Shown one piece after another: positions 1-8,683 of a stretch of DNA of 64,000 nucleotides. The DNA is from DASUWK01 sp036378435 (GTDB lineage: Bacteria > Chloroflexota > Dormibacteria > Dormibacterales > Dormibacteraceae), in the NCBI GenBank assembly GCA_036378435.1, contig DASUWK010000058.1, forward strand, positions 75,740 to 139,739, in the 5' to 3' direction. Position 1 is the first letter of the stretch, and every line of letters begins with the position of its first letter. The notes under the pieces were generated by a model. That model ran no database searches. It was not told the DNA's origin and saw nothing but the letters and a program-made list of their open reading frames with translations. The translations under genes were made by a program, and so were the position numbers.

Positions 1-71
1 TCGGCGCCGAGGGCGAGCCGGCGTTTGCCTTCAACACGCCGTTCATGCCCGTGGCAATGCGCGTTGGCTGA
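1..71 (+). CDS. C-terminal end of an upstream gene (partial)
   Basis: A reading frame enters from the left edge and ends at TGA 69-71. It encodes a short tail ending NTPFMPVAMRVG. The family cannot be recognised from 22 residues. Its stop overlaps the proposed TTG start of the next gene at 64, so the two are probably cotranscribed. Confidence 0.55.
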   Translation, partial: GAEGEPAFAFNTPFMPVAMRVG

Positions 72-1692
72 GTCGGCCAATGCGGGCGACCTCATCGTCC
101 GCGCCCTGAAGCGCTCGGGCACAACGCACCTCTTCACCCTCAACGGCGGCCACATCTGGCCGATCCTCATGGGCGCGGAAGAGCACGGCCTGCGCATCGT
201 GGACACGCGCCACGAGCAGACGGCGACCTTCGCCGCGGAGGGCTGGTCCAAGGTGACTCGGACCTGCGGCGTCGCCGCGGTGACGGCCGGCCCGGGGGTC
301 ACCAACTCCATCTCGGCGCTGGCCCAGGCGCGCGGCAATGACAGCCCGCTGCTCGTTCTCGGCGGTCGCGCACCCGACGTGCGCTGGGGGATGGGCTCGC
401 TGCAGGAGATGGACCACGTGCCGGTCATCTCCTCGCTGGTCAAGTCGGCGTCCACGCTCCACGACGCAGACGGCGCGTACCGCGACGTCGCGGAGGCCAT
501 CCGCCTCGCGCTGAGCCGCCGCACGGGCCCCGTCTTCCTGGACGGGCCGATCGACGTGCTCTTCGCGGCCGCCGATGTGCCCGAGGCAACCGAACACCTG
601 GCGGTCGATCCAGGGCCGCCGCCCGACCCCGATGAGATCGCCAAGATCGTGCGCTTGCTGCAAGAGGCCGAGCGACCGGCGGTGCTGGCCGGCACCAACG
701 TCTGGTGGGCTCACGCCGAGGACGAGCTGCGTGCATTCGCCGAGGCGGCCCACCTGCCGGTGGTGCTCAACGGCATGGCGCGCGGCATGCTGCCCCCGGG
801 CCACCCGCTCCTGCGCACCCGCGCCCGCTCCGCCGCACTCGGCGAGGCGGACTTGGTCCTCGTGGTCGGAGCCCCGCTGGACTTCAGGCTCAACTTCGGC
901 ATGCCGCCGGTCTTCGACGACGCGGCGCGCATCGTATACGTCGACGTCGACGACTTCCGCAAGCACAGAGCCGCCGCCGCGGCGGTTTACGGAGATCTCA
1001 AGCAGGCCCTGGGCGATCTCGCCCGGTCGGCAAGCGGCGTCCCCGAGCGCGCCGACTGGCTGGCCCATCTCGGCGAGAAGGACGCGGCGTCCCGGCGGCG
1101 AGACGAAGCGATGACGGCGTCGGACTCGGCTCCCGTTCACCCCGCCCGGCTGGTGGCGGAGGTGGCGTCTTACTGCGATCCCGACGCGATCTTCGCGGTC
1201 GACGGCGGCGACTACGTGTCGTTCGCCGGCCGGCTGATCGAACGGCCGCGACCGGGCCTCTGGCTCGACCCGGGTCCGTTCGGCTGCCTCGGGTCCGGAC
1301 CGGGCTACGCCATGGCCGCCAAGCTGGCGTACCCCGACCGGCAGGTGGTCCTGCTGTCCGGCGACGGCGCGTTCGGCTTCTCGGCGATGGACTTCGACAC
1401 GCTCGTGCGTCATCAGATCCCGGTCGTCTGCGTCATTGGCAACAACGGCATCTGGGCGACCGAGAAGCACCCGATGCAGGCGGCCCTCCAGGCCGCGATC
1501 GCGGCCGACCTCCGGCCCGGCACCCGTTACGACAAGGTGGTCGAAGGTCTCGGCGGGCACGGGGAGCTGGTGGAGAAGCCGGAAGACATCCGGCCGGCGC
1601 TCGAGCGGGCTTTCAGGTCCGGTGTGCCGGCCTGCGTGAACGTGATCTGCGACGCGACGGCTGAGTATCCTCGCTCCACGGTGCTCATGTGA
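64..1692 (+). CDS. Thiamine-pyrophosphate enzyme, acetolactate synthase-like
   Basis: This is a full-length TPP-dependent enzyme of the acetolactate synthase / oxalyl-CoA decarboxylase superfamily (about 542 residues from TTG 64). The N-terminal pyrimidine-binding domain has the catalytic glutamate in RHEQTATFAAEG (near residue 51). The C-terminal PP domain has the GDG...NN motif (GDGAFGF at about 433, NN at about 460), which binds Mg-TPP. The substrate cannot be read from sequence; decarboxylation or ligation of a 2-keto acid or acyl-CoA is expected. I prefer TTG 64 over TTG 25 because the intervening residues look unlike the family and would overlap the upstream gene further. The glutamate dehydrogenase gene follows after 13 bases. 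Confidence 0.85.
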   Translation: MAESANAGDLIVRALKRSGTTHLFTLNGGHIWPILMGAEEHGLRIVDTRHEQTATFAAEGWSKVTRTCGVAAVTAGPGVTNSISALAQARGNDSPLLVLGGRAPDVRWGMGSLQEMDHVPVISSLVKSASTLHDADGAYRDVAEAIRLALSRRTGPVFLDGPIDVLFAAADVPEATEHLAVDPGPPPDPDEIAKIVRLLQEAERPAVLAGTNVWWAHAEDELRAFAEAAHLPVVLNGMARGMLPPGHPLLRTRARSAALGEADLVLVVGAPLDFRLNFGMPPVFDDAARIVYVDVDDFRKHRAAAAAVYGDLKQALGDLARSASGVPERADWLAHLGEKDAASRRRDEAMTASDSAPVHPARLVAEVASYCDPDAIFAVDGGDYVSFAGRLIERPRPGLWLDPGPFGCLGSGPGYAMAAKLAYPDRQVVLLSGDGAFGFSAMDFDTLVRHQIPVVCVIGNNGIWATEKHPMQAALQAAIAADLRPGTRYDKVVEGLGGHGELVEKPEDIRPALERAFRSGVPACVNVICDATAEYPRSTVLM

Positions 1693-1705
1693 TGAGGCGG
1701 TCCCG

Positions 1706-2977
1706 TTGACCGCGGTGCAGGCGACCCACTTCGAAGAGGCCAACGAGTGGCGGACCGCGCAGGCCCAGTTCGACGCCGCGGCGGACATCCTCCATCTCGA
1801 GCCCGAGCTGCGAGAGATCCTGCGCGAGGTCCAGCGCGAGTTCACGTGCCACTTCCCCGTGCGGATGGACGACGGCCATAACGAGGTCTTCACTGGCTAC
1901 CGGGTTCAACACAACATCAATCGCGGCCCGGCGAAGGGCGGTATTCGCTACCACCCGGCGGTCTCCCTCGAAGAGGTCAAGGCCCTCGCGATGTGGATGA
2001 CCTGGAAGTGCGCCGTGGTCAACATTCCGTTCGGCGGCGCGAAGGGGGGCGTGATCGTCGACCCGAAGCGCCTGTCGATGAACGAGCTCGAGCACATGAC
2101 CCGGCGCTTCGCGACGGAGGTCTCGATCCTGGTGGGACCGGACAAAGACATCCCCGCGCCGGACGTCAACACCGACGGCCAGATCATGGCCTGGTTCATG
2201 GACACGCTGTCGATGCATGAGGGCTATTCAGTGACCGCGACGGTGACCGGCAAGCCGGTCGAGGTCGGCGGCTCGCTGGGGCGCATCGACGCCACCGGTC
2301 GCGGGGTCATGATCTGCACGCTCGCCGCGCTGGAGCACCTGGGTCTGAAGCCGCACCAGGCGCGGGTCGCCGTGCAGGGCTTCGGCAACGTAGGCAGCGT
2401 CTCGGCGCGGCTGCTGGAGGAGGCCGGCTGCACGATCGTGGCCGTCAGCGAGGACTACGGCGGGGTGCACAACCCACTCGGCCTCTCGGTGAAGCGGCTG
2501 CTCGACTACCGCCATCAGCACAAAACACTGCGTGGCTTCCCCGGCGCCGAAGAGGTCGGGCCGATGGACGTCCTCGAAGTGGACTGTGACGTGCTGGTCC
2601 CCGCCGCGCTGGGCAACCAGCTGACCTCTCGCAACGCGGGCTTGGTGCGAGCGAGCCTGATCGTCGAGGGGGCCAACGGGCCCACGACCCCGGAAGCCGA
2701 CGCGATCTTCCGGAGCCGGGGCATCACGGTGGTGCCCGACATCCTGGCCAACGCCGGCGGCGTCACGGTGAGCTATTTCGAGTGGGTCCAGGACCTCCAG
2801 TCCTTCTTCTGGTCCGAGCACGAGGTCAACCAGAAGCTGGGCTCGATCATGGAGCGCGCTTTCAAGGAGGTCATGGCCACGGCAGTGGAGCGAAAGCTCG
2901 ACCTCCGGATGGCGGCTTACGTGCAGGCGGTGCAGCGCGTCGCGGCGGCCACGCGGGACCGTGGCATCTATCCCTGA
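1706..2977 (+). CDS. gdhA: Glutamate dehydrogenase (Glu/Leu/Phe/Val dehydrogenase family)
   Basis: The gene encodes 423 residues, the usual length of hexameric GDH. It catalyses reversible oxidative deamination of glutamate to 2-oxoglutarate and ammonia in the cytoplasm. The N-terminal substrate domain contains GPAKGGIRYHP and PFGGAKGG, which carry the substrate-binding and catalytic lysines, then PAPDVNTDG. The dinucleotide domain has VAVQGFGNVGS (GxGxxG/A Rossmann loop), then EGANGPTTPEAD and NAGGVTVSYFEW, both typical of GDH. The start is TTG 1706. The stop lies 17 bases inside the next gene, so translation is probably coupled. NAD versus NADP preference is not decided here. Confidence 0.95.
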   Translation: MTAVQATHFEEANEWRTAQAQFDAAADILHLEPELREILREVQREFTCHFPVRMDDGHNEVFTGYRVQHNINRGPAKGGIRYHPAVSLEEVKALAMWMTWKCAVVNIPFGGAKGGVIVDPKRLSMNELEHMTRRFATEVSILVGPDKDIPAPDVNTDGQIMAWFMDTLSMHEGYSVTATVTGKPVEVGGSLGRIDATGRGVMICTLAALEHLGLKPHQARVAVQGFGNVGSVSARLLEEAGCTIVAVSEDYGGVHNPLGLSVKRLLDYRHQHKTLRGFPGAEEVGPMDVLEVDCDVLVPAALGNQLTSRNAGLVRASLIVEGANGPTTPEADAIFRSRGITVVPDILANAGGVTVSYFEWVQDLQSFFWSEHEVNQKLGSIMERAFKEVMATAVERKLDLRMAAYVQAVQRVAAATRDRGIYP

Positions 2978-4040
2978 GGTAGCCGAGACCCCCATCTGGG
3001 AGGAGCCTGTCCGCGGCTTCTTCATCGATCCCGCGCGGTTCCTGAAGCTCTCGGGCCTCGAGGTCATGCGCGACTACCTGGAGGGCGCCCGCCGGCCGCC
3101 GCCGATCCACTACCTGACCGGCTTGATCCCGACCTTCGTCGGCCCCGGGGCGGCCACGTTCACGATGCCGGTGAGCGACTGGCTGCTGTCACCGCAGGGG
3201 GTCGTGTCCGGGGCGACGCTCGGGCTGCTGGTGGACGGCCCGCTCGGCACGACGGTCCAAACCACGCTGCCGCCGGCCACCCCATACACGACCGCCGAGC
3301 TCTCGATGTACTACCTGCGCACGGTCACGCGAGGCGCCGGCCAGCTCACAGGCCGCGGCCGCCTGCTGAGCGCGGGTCGGACCGTCGGCCTGTCAGAGGT
3401 GGAGGTGACCGACCAGGCCGGCCGGCCGGTCGCCATCGCCACCACGCGCTGCGTCGTCCTGCCGAAGATCGACGTCGAGGCTCCGGCGGAGCTGCCTGCG
3501 CTGGACGATGAGCCCGAGTGGCCGACGCCGCACCCATACCAGCGGCCCGTCCAAGGTGAGGTGCTGCCCCAGGAGGTTTGGGACCGGATGAGCGGCCTCG
3601 AGGTGATGCGCGCGATCATCGCCGGCGAGCTGCCCGCGCCCCCGATCCATCACCTCTGCGGCATCGCGCCGGTCAGCGCCGAAGAGGGCGCGACGACCTG
3701 GCGGCTGCCGGCCAGCGAGTGGCTCTGCGCTCCCATCCAGGGCCGCGTGTTCGGCGGCGCGACGACCTACCTCGCCGGGACGGCCATCGACGGCGCGATC
3801 CAGACCGTGGTGCCCGCCGGCACCGCTTTCGCTCCCGTCGACCTGAAGGTCTACTTCCTGCGGCCGGTGGCGCCGGACGGACGCGACCTCATTGCCACCT
3901 CGCGGGTCACCCAGCGCGGCCGCACGGTCGTCATCGGCACCTCGGAGGTGCGGGACGCCGACGGCAAGCTGGTCGTGATGGCCACCGGCTCCGCGATGCT
4001 CATGCCAGGGCGACCGGCTACGGTCACCAGCCGAAGCTAG
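2961..4040 (+). CDS. Tandem hotdog-fold thioesterase (PaaI-like duplication)
   Basis: The protein has 359 residues and contains two copies of the same unit. Residues about 28-170 and 205-350 each begin with an LSGLEVMR or MSGLEVMR helix and share the pattern PPPIHYL / PPIHHL, SDWLLSPQG / SEWLCAPIQG, then VQTTLPP / IQTVVPA and YYLRTVT / YFLRPVA. This is the PaaI/4HBT acyl-CoA thioesterase hotdog arrangement. Fused double-hotdog proteins make one pseudo-dimer per chain. The substrate is unknown. The GTG start at 2961 overlaps gdhA by 17 bases, so it belongs to the same transcript. It ends convergently, 13 bases from an ABC permease. Confidence 0.8.
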   Translation: MASIPEVAETPIWEEPVRGFFIDPARFLKLSGLEVMRDYLEGARRPPPIHYLTGLIPTFVGPGAATFTMPVSDWLLSPQGVVSGATLGLLVDGPLGTTVQTTLPPATPYTTAELSMYYLRTVTRGAGQLTGRGRLLSAGRTVGLSEVEVTDQAGRPVAIATTRCVVLPKIDVEAPAELPALDDEPEWPTPHPYQRPVQGEVLPQEVWDRMSGLEVMRAIIAGELPAPPIHHLCGIAPVSAEEGATTWRLPASEWLCAPIQGRVFGGATTYLAGTAIDGAIQTVVPAGTAFAPVDLKVYFLRPVAPDGRDLIATSRVTQRGRTVVIGTSEVRDADGKLVVMATGSAMLMPGRPATVTSRS

Positions 4041-4053
4041 CTCGGATCGACGC

Positions 4054-4926
4054 TCAGATCTCGCGCCGGGCGAAGCTCCAGAGCGCGAGACCGACAACGA
4101 CCGCTACCCAGAAAACGCACCAGAGGTCGTAGGCGACCGGTGGCGGCGCCGACGCGAAGAACGGGTTGGCGCTGCTGTCGCGTCCGGCGGCCTGGGCGGC
4201 CGCCAGCACCGAAGAGGGCTCAAGCGACCACAGCGCGCCCCGCCAGAGCCCGTCCGCCGGCAGGAGCAGCCGGCTGGCGGCGCCGACGTTCGTGATCGCA
4301 TCGTTGTTGAACGCCGCGCCGATCGCCCCCACTACGCCGCCGAGCCAGACGGCGAAATAGGCACCCAGCGCGATCACGCCGCCGGTCATCCCGGAAAGGC
4401 GCGTGGACAGGGTGATGGTGAGCACCACCATCACCACCGCCTCGGCCGCGAGAAAGCCGAAGAGCGCGGTCGGATGGGGCGGGGTATAGCCCACCGCCAG
4501 GCGGACGACGAGGAGCTCGAGGGCGACTCCCGCCGCGGCATAGAAGATGACGACGGCGGCATGCCCGAGCGCCTTGCCCAGCAGCACTTCGGCGCGGGAC
4601 AGCGGCCGGGCCAGCAGCGAGAGCAGCACGCCGGACTCGGCTTCGCCCGAGATCGACGCCGCGGACACCAGCACGGCCGACAGCGCCAGCACGCCGCTGA
4701 ACATGAACATCACCAGGGTCAGCAGCTGCGATGCGATCAGCTTCACCTCGACCGGGCTGATCGGCGGCGCGCCCGGATCTCCCCTCCGGATGTCCGGAAT
4801 CTTGCTGAAGCCCCAGGCGGTGAACGCGATGACCACCAGGGTCAGCACGCCGAGCGCCAGCAGGAGGCGGCGCCGCGAAGCCTCGACCAGGGTGATGCGC
4901 GCGAGCACGAGGACCGGCGGCATCAT
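4054..4926 (-). CDS. ABC-2 type transporter permease
   Basis: About 290 residues with six hydrophobic segments, typical of an ABC-2 / NosY-like permease. One TM lies near LLLALGVLTLVVIAFTAWG, followed by a large outside loop and five more TMs ending LWSFARREI. The conserved cytoplasmic stretch ISGEAESGVLLSLLARPLSR is characteristic of this family and contacts the ATPase. The start ATGATG overlaps the TGA of the ATPase gene (4923-4925), indicating translational coupling. It forms an exporter with the product of 4923-5825; cargo is unknown. It is the last gene of an operon headed by an ECF sigma factor. Confidence 0.88.
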   Translation of the reverse strand: MMPPVLVLARITLVEASRRRLLLALGVLTLVVIAFTAWGFSKIPDIRRGDPGAPPISPVEVKLIASQLLTLVMFMFSGVLALSAVLVSAASISGEAESGVLLSLLARPLSRAEVLLGKALGHAAVVIFYAAAGVALELLVVRLAVGYTPPHPTALFGFLAAEAVVMVVLTITLSTRLSGMTGGVIALGAYFAVWLGGVVGAIGAAFNNDAITNVGAASRLLLPADGLWRGALWSLEPSSVLAAAQAAGRDSSANPFFASAPPPVAYDLWCVFWVAVVVGLALWSFARREI

Positions 4927-5825
4927 TGGCCTCCCGCCGCCTCGTCGCTCAGCAGCTCGAGGAAACGCTGCTCGAGGGAGCCACGCTGCGGCTCGACGGC
5001 ATAGACACGGACGCCGAGGGCGACCAGCGAGCTGACGAGATCCGGCACCCGCTCGGGCTCGCAGCCGCGGACGACCAGCCAGCCCTCCTCGTCCTGGACC
5101 TCGCCAAACCCGGCCAGCGACGCGCGATCGCCGGGGCTGAGCCCGGCGACCCGCAGCCGGACGGCGTGGGCGGAGAGCAGCTCCTCGAGGGGTCCGGTGG
5201 CGATCACGCGGCCGCGGTTCACGATCGCGACGCGGTCGCACACCTGCTCCACCTCGGAAAGCAGGTGAGAGTTTAGGAACACCGCCACGCCCTGTCGGCG
5301 GAGGTCCCGAATGATCTCGCGGACGTCGTGCCGGCCGACCGGATCGAGCGCAGAGGTTGGCTCGTCGAGGATCACCAGCTCCGGTGTCCCCAAGAGGGCC
5401 ACCGCCAGCCCGAGGCGCTGAGTCATGCCTTTCGAGTACGTCGCCACGCGGTCGCCGGCCCGCTCGGTCAAGCCGGCCACCGCCAGGACGCGGTCGATCT
5501 CCGCCGGCCAGCGCGAGCGCTCGAGGCGCGCGAGCTCGCAGTGAAGGGCGAGCACCTCCCGAGCCGTCAGCCAGCCCTGGTAGCGGAACAGCTCCGGCAG
5601 ATAGCCCAGGCGGCGCCTCGCTTCACGCGACCCGATCGGCAGGCCCAGGACCCAGCCCTCCCCGGCGGTGGGCGACAGCAGGCCCAGCAGGAGCTTGACC
5701 GACGTCGTCTTACCGGCGCCGTTGGGCCCGAGGAAGCCGAAGACCTCGCCACGCTCCACTTGCATCGACAGGCCGGCGAGGGCCTCGATGCGGCCGTAGA
5801 ACTTGACGAGGTCGACCGTGCGCAC
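4923..5825 (-). CDS. ABC-2 transporter ATP-binding protein
   Basis: About 300 residues, start GTG. A complete nucleotide-binding domain is visible: Walker A GPNGAGKTTSVKLLLG, signature YSKGMTQRLGLA, Walker B LVILDEPTSALDP and the switch histidine in LNSHLLSEVE. The C-terminal extension of about 80 residues is as in drug/lipid/antibiotic ABC-2 ATPases (CcmA-like). It pairs with the overlapping permease. It lies downstream of the anti-sigma gene by 53 bases and is transcribed the same way, so the exporter is likely a target or output of that sigma/anti-sigma pair (inference). Confidence 0.92.
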   Translation of the reverse strand: MRTVDLVKFYGRIEALAGLSMQVERGEVFGFLGPNGAGKTTSVKLLLGLLSPTAGEGWVLGLPIGSREARRRLGYLPELFRYQGWLTAREVLALHCELARLERSRWPAEIDRVLAVAGLTERAGDRVATYSKGMTQRLGLAVALLGTPELVILDEPTSALDPVGRHDVREIIRDLRRQGVAVFLNSHLLSEVEQVCDRVAIVNRGRVIATGPLEELLSAHAVRLRVAGLSPGDRASLAGFGEVQDEEGWLVVRGCEPERVPDLVSSLVALGVRVYAVEPQRGSLEQRFLELLSDEAAGGQ

Positions 5826-5878
5826 GGCGGGGGAGGCGGCGCCGGCCGCCTCCTCAGCCCGTCGTCGGGCGACGTCTA

Positions 5879-6943
5879 TCAGTGGACGCTCTCCGCGATG
5901 GTGGTCACCTGGTCCTGGCTCACGGTACCTGCCACGCCGTAGACGAAGCCATGTGTGACCCAGATCACGCCGGCGCCCAGACCGGTGTCGTCACCGATCG
6001 CAGTGCCGGTGACGCCGTTGATGGTCACCTGCTGCGTCGTGACGCGGTTCACCGGGACCGGCAGGGGCAGCGTGGTCGTCGGGTCGCCGATCGCCCGCAG
6101 CTGGGCGGCCAGGCCGGCGGGGAAGCCCGGCACCGACAGCAGGTAGTCCTCGATCTCCTTGACCGACGGTCCGGTCGACTGGAGGGTGGGCGCGCGCATC
6201 TTGCCGACCGCCAACTCCGGCAGGCCCTGCTGGCCAGGAGTCCCGAAGAGCTCGACGATGGCCGGCCCGACGTTGAGCTCGAGCGAAGCGCCGTCCATGC
6301 TGGCGGGCATCACCGGCAGGGTCACGTTGTGCACTGCCGCCCAGGCCTGGGCCTTGGCCGCGCTGAAGGTGAACGTGGCCGTCGAGGCCGCGATCACGCC
6401 GTAGGTGGGCGTCGCCGGCGCGCCCGCCGGTGGGGTGACGGCCGGTGGCGCCGCAAACCCGGCGGCGGTTGCCGCCGCCGCGGCGTCGGCCACCGTCGTG
6501 AGATCGGGCCGCCCGTTCCAGCTGACAGTGCCGAACTGTGAGAGATCCGGCATCGCCTGCAGCTCCGAGGTGGTGACAGGCACCACCGCGATCTGCGAGG
6601 GCTGCGCGATCGTGAACAGCTGCTGCGCCGCCCCGGTCACCGCGACCGCGACGATGGCGGCCGCCGCCAGGCCGCCCGCCAGGGCCGGCCGCCAGGGCAG
6701 CCGCCTTTGAAAGGCAACCTTCACGGGCTGGCGAGGCCGCTTCGCCGTGGCCAGCGCCGGGCCCACGTCAACCGTCGCCGGCGTCACCTCGAGCAGCGCG
6801 GCCGCTCGCCGTGCGTCAGCCGCCACGGTGTCGAATCGCTCGCCGCACTCGGCGCAGCGGGCGAAGTGAGCCCGCTCGGCGTCGCTCACGGCGAGCGGGT
6901 CGTCATAAAGGCGCCGCAGAGCGCCGTCTTCCAGATGCTTCAC
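5879..6943 (-). CDS. Transmembrane anti-sigma factor with zinc motif
   Basis: 354 residues, GTG start one base after the sigma gene stop. The N-terminus carries the ZAS motif H-x3-C-x2-C (H26, C30, C33 in AHFARCAECGERF), which in this family folds into the anti-sigma domain that sequesters the cognate ECF sigma factor. A single TM follows at about residues 84-110 (LAGGLAAAAIVAVAVTGAA). The large C-terminal part is Ala/Pro/Thr rich and extracytoplasmic, and may be a signal-sensing domain; I do not recognise its fold. Gene order sigma, anti-sigma, ABC ATPase, permease suggests an envelope-stress or antibiotic-response export unit. Confidence 0.82.
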   Translation of the reverse strand: MKHLEDGALRRLYDDPLAVSDAERAHFARCAECGERFDTVAADARRAAALLEVTPATVDVGPALATAKRPRQPVKVAFQRRLPWRPALAGGLAAAAIVAVAVTGAAQQLFTIAQPSQIAVVPVTTSELQAMPDLSQFGTVSWNGRPDLTTVADAAAAATAAGFAAPPAVTPPAGAPATPTYGVIAASTATFTFSAAKAQAWAAVHNVTLPVMPASMDGASLELNVGPAIVELFGTPGQQGLPELAVGKMRAPTLQSTGPSVKEIEDYLLSVPGFPAGLAAQLRAIGDPTTTLPLPVPVNRVTTQQVTINGVTGTAIGDDTGLGAGVIWVTHGFVYGVAGTVSQDQVTTIAESVH

Positions 6944-6944
6944 G

Positions 6945-7499
6945 TCAAATGTCCTCCAGCTGCTTGGCCAGGGAAGCCTCGGCCCGCCTCAGCAGCGTTC
7001 CCACCTGTCCCGTGCTCACGCCCATCGCCGCCGCCACCTCGGCATAGCTCAACCCCGAGTAGCGCAGGCCGAGCACCGCCGCTTTGCGTGTCGGCAGCCT
7101 GGCCAGCGCCTCGCGGACGAGCCGCCGGGTCTCGGCCCGCAGATGCATCTGCGCCGGGTCGTCGCCCGCTCGGCCGGCCGGCTCGCGCCGCTCCGCCAGC
7201 TCCTCCCGCCGCTGGCGCCGCTTCCGGCTCCGCAGCCGGTTGAGCGCCGTGTGCACGGCGGCGGAGTGCAGCCAGCGGCCCGCGAGAGGCATGCCCTCGG
7301 GGTGACGCCGGTGGAGGTCCCAAAAGACCTCCTGGGCCACGTCCTCGGCTTCGGCGGGATCGTCGAGCACACGGTTGGCGACGGCCACGACCCGCGGGTA
7401 CTCCGCCCGAAAGATGGCGTCGAACGGCTCGGGCCGCGACGGGCTCGGTGTCCTGGAATCGGCCGTGTGCGCCTTGGCTTCCACCTGCCCTATCTGCAC
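6945..7499 (-). CDS. ECF-family RNA polymerase sigma factor
   Basis: 184 residues. Region 2 is visible around FDAIFRAEYPRVVAVANRVL and the core-binding AEDVAQEVFWDL. Region 4 is the C-terminal helix-turn-helix LPTRKAAVLGLRYSGLSYAE and VAAAMGVSTGQVGTLLRRAE. There is no region 1 or 3, as expected for an ECF sigma. The first 25 residues are less conserved, so the true start could be a little downstream. It heads a four-gene minus-strand operon with its anti-sigma factor and an ABC-2 exporter. Autoregulation is usual for such pairs, but no -35/-10 pair could be assigned. Confidence 0.9.
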   Translation of the reverse strand: MQIGQVEAKAHTADSRTPSPSRPEPFDAIFRAEYPRVVAVANRVLDDPAEAEDVAQEVFWDLHRRHPEGMPLAGRWLHSAAVHTALNRLRSRKRRQRREELAERREPAGRAGDDPAQMHLRAETRRLVREALARLPTRKAAVLGLRYSGLSYAEVAAAMGVSTGQVGTLLRRAEASLAKQLEDI

Positions 7500-7541
7500 C
7501 GCCGGAGCTGGATTTGTGACAGGCGACCGCCGAAGTCGCGG

Positions 7542-8084
7542 CTAGGGCAGCAGCTTTTTGAACTCACGACCGAGCTCACGCAGGAAGGGGCCGCCCCACA
7601 GCCCGATCGAGGTCACGGCGCCGAAACCGAAGGCGGCGCGGACGCTCTCCTTGCCCTGCTTGGCCCAATAGACGTCCTTCAGGTTCAGCCAGAGAGCGAA
7701 CTCGTCGAGCGTCAGGGCGGAGGCGAACCCATAGCCCACCGCGATCGAGCGCTCCACCTTCGTGTTGACGTCGGGCTTGAACCCCGGCTGCAGCAGCCAG
7801 AGATAGCCGACGCCGAGCAGGCCCGTGATGCCGAAGACCATGTGGTGCAGGTGGAAGCCGCCCTTGCCCTCGATGTTGTGGAAGGGCCCGATGTTGTGCT
7901 TGATCATGTGGGTGATCCCGCGCGCCACGCCGAAGCCGCCGAAGAAGCCGACGGAGGAGAGGAACATCCGCTCCCGCCGCGGATCCTGCGCGAAGTGGTC
8001 GCGGTAGACGCGGGCGGGCGAGAAGCCTCGCGCTTGCGCCCTGGCGGTGATCGCCTCCGGGCGGGCGATTTCCTTCAGCGCCAT
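7542..8084 (-). CDS. Conserved multi-pass membrane protein with histidine cluster
   Basis: 180 residues and about four TM segments. Conserved-looking polar motifs sit at membrane edges: HMIKHNIGPFHNIEGKGG followed by HLHHMVFG, and LTLDEFALWLNLKDVYWA. I recall DEFALWL...DVYW proteins as uncharacterised integral membrane proteins of actinobacteria, with no assigned activity. The five histidines plus aspartate/glutamate could bind metal, but this is inference. It lies 43 bases downstream-side of the sigma operon and 5 bases from the EVE gene, on the same strand, so it may be cotranscribed with the latter. Confidence 0.7.
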   Translation of the reverse strand: MALKEIARPEAITARAQARGFSPARVYRDHFAQDPRRERMFLSSVGFFGGFGVARGITHMIKHNIGPFHNIEGKGGFHLHHMVFGITGLLGVGYLWLLQPGFKPDVNTKVERSIAVGYGFASALTLDEFALWLNLKDVYWAKQGKESVRAAFGFGAVTSIGLWGGPFLRELGREFKKLLP

Positions 8085-8088
8085 GCGC

Positions 8089-8640
8089 TTACGCCGCCCC
8101 GGATCGCCGCTGCTGGCGCTCGAGCTCGCCCTCGATCAGCTGAAAGTCGGTCCGCGGCAGCTGGTGCAGGTTGCCCTGAAAGGCGAGGGTCCAGTGCTCG
8201 GGCGGCCACTTGCGCACGTACTCCAGGCGAAAGGCTACGTCCCGCGCCGCTATCCACTCCTGCTCGTCCAGAACGCGCTCCGGCCGGATGTGCACTCGCC
8301 ACGGATAGTCCTCCTCGCGCCGGGTGGACCGCCAGATCGGCGTGTGGTCTTCGAACATGGGCGAGGTCACCGTCGCGGTGGCCGCGAACACCATGCGGCC
8401 GGTGACGTAGTAGAGCAGCCGGTCGCCGGCCTTGATGCTCTCCATCCGCCGCCGGTGGCGCCGCTTCACGCCCTGGACGGAGAAGGAAAGCTCGCGGCTC
8501 TTGCGGAAGTTCTCCGGCGAGGTGACGATCATCCAGTACGAGGAGGGCCGCTGGCCGCCGCCGCCGCCTCCCTTGCGCCTGCGCCGCTTACCGCTGCCGG
8601 CCGGCCGAGCCTCGGCGTGCTCCACCTCTTCCTCGCTCAC
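8089..8640 (-). CDS. EVE-domain (PUA-like) protein
   Basis: About 183 residues from GTG 8640 (an upstream TTG at 8658 is possible). After a basic, glycine-rich N-terminal linker, YWMIVTSPENF opens an EVE fold. KAGDRLLYYVTGRMVFAATATV and the later WPPEHWTLAFQ match the PUA-like pattern. EVE and ASCH domains read modified bases in DNA or RNA, and some EVE proteins sit in restriction systems. No methylase or nuclease is adjacent here, so an RNA-related role is equally possible. It is divergent from the secreted protein at 8684. Confidence 0.75.
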   Translation of the reverse strand: MSEEEVEHAEARPAGSGKRRRRKGGGGGGQRPSSYWMIVTSPENFRKSRELSFSVQGVKRRHRRRMESIKAGDRLLYYVTGRMVFAATATVTSPMFEDHTPIWRSTRREEDYPWRVHIRPERVLDEQEWIAARDVAFRLEYVRKWPPEHWTLAFQGNLHQLPRTDFQLIEGELERQQRRSGAA

Positions 8641-8683
8641 GGCTTGGCATTGTCCCAAAGCCTCGCTTTACGGTTTGTGCATC

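Noticed and set aside
43..1893. 616-residue minus-strand reading frame opposite the TPP enzyme
   Set aside because: It is an antisense shadow in high-GC DNA. It is rich in Arg/His/Gly without any domain, while the plus strand has full TPP-enzyme motifs.
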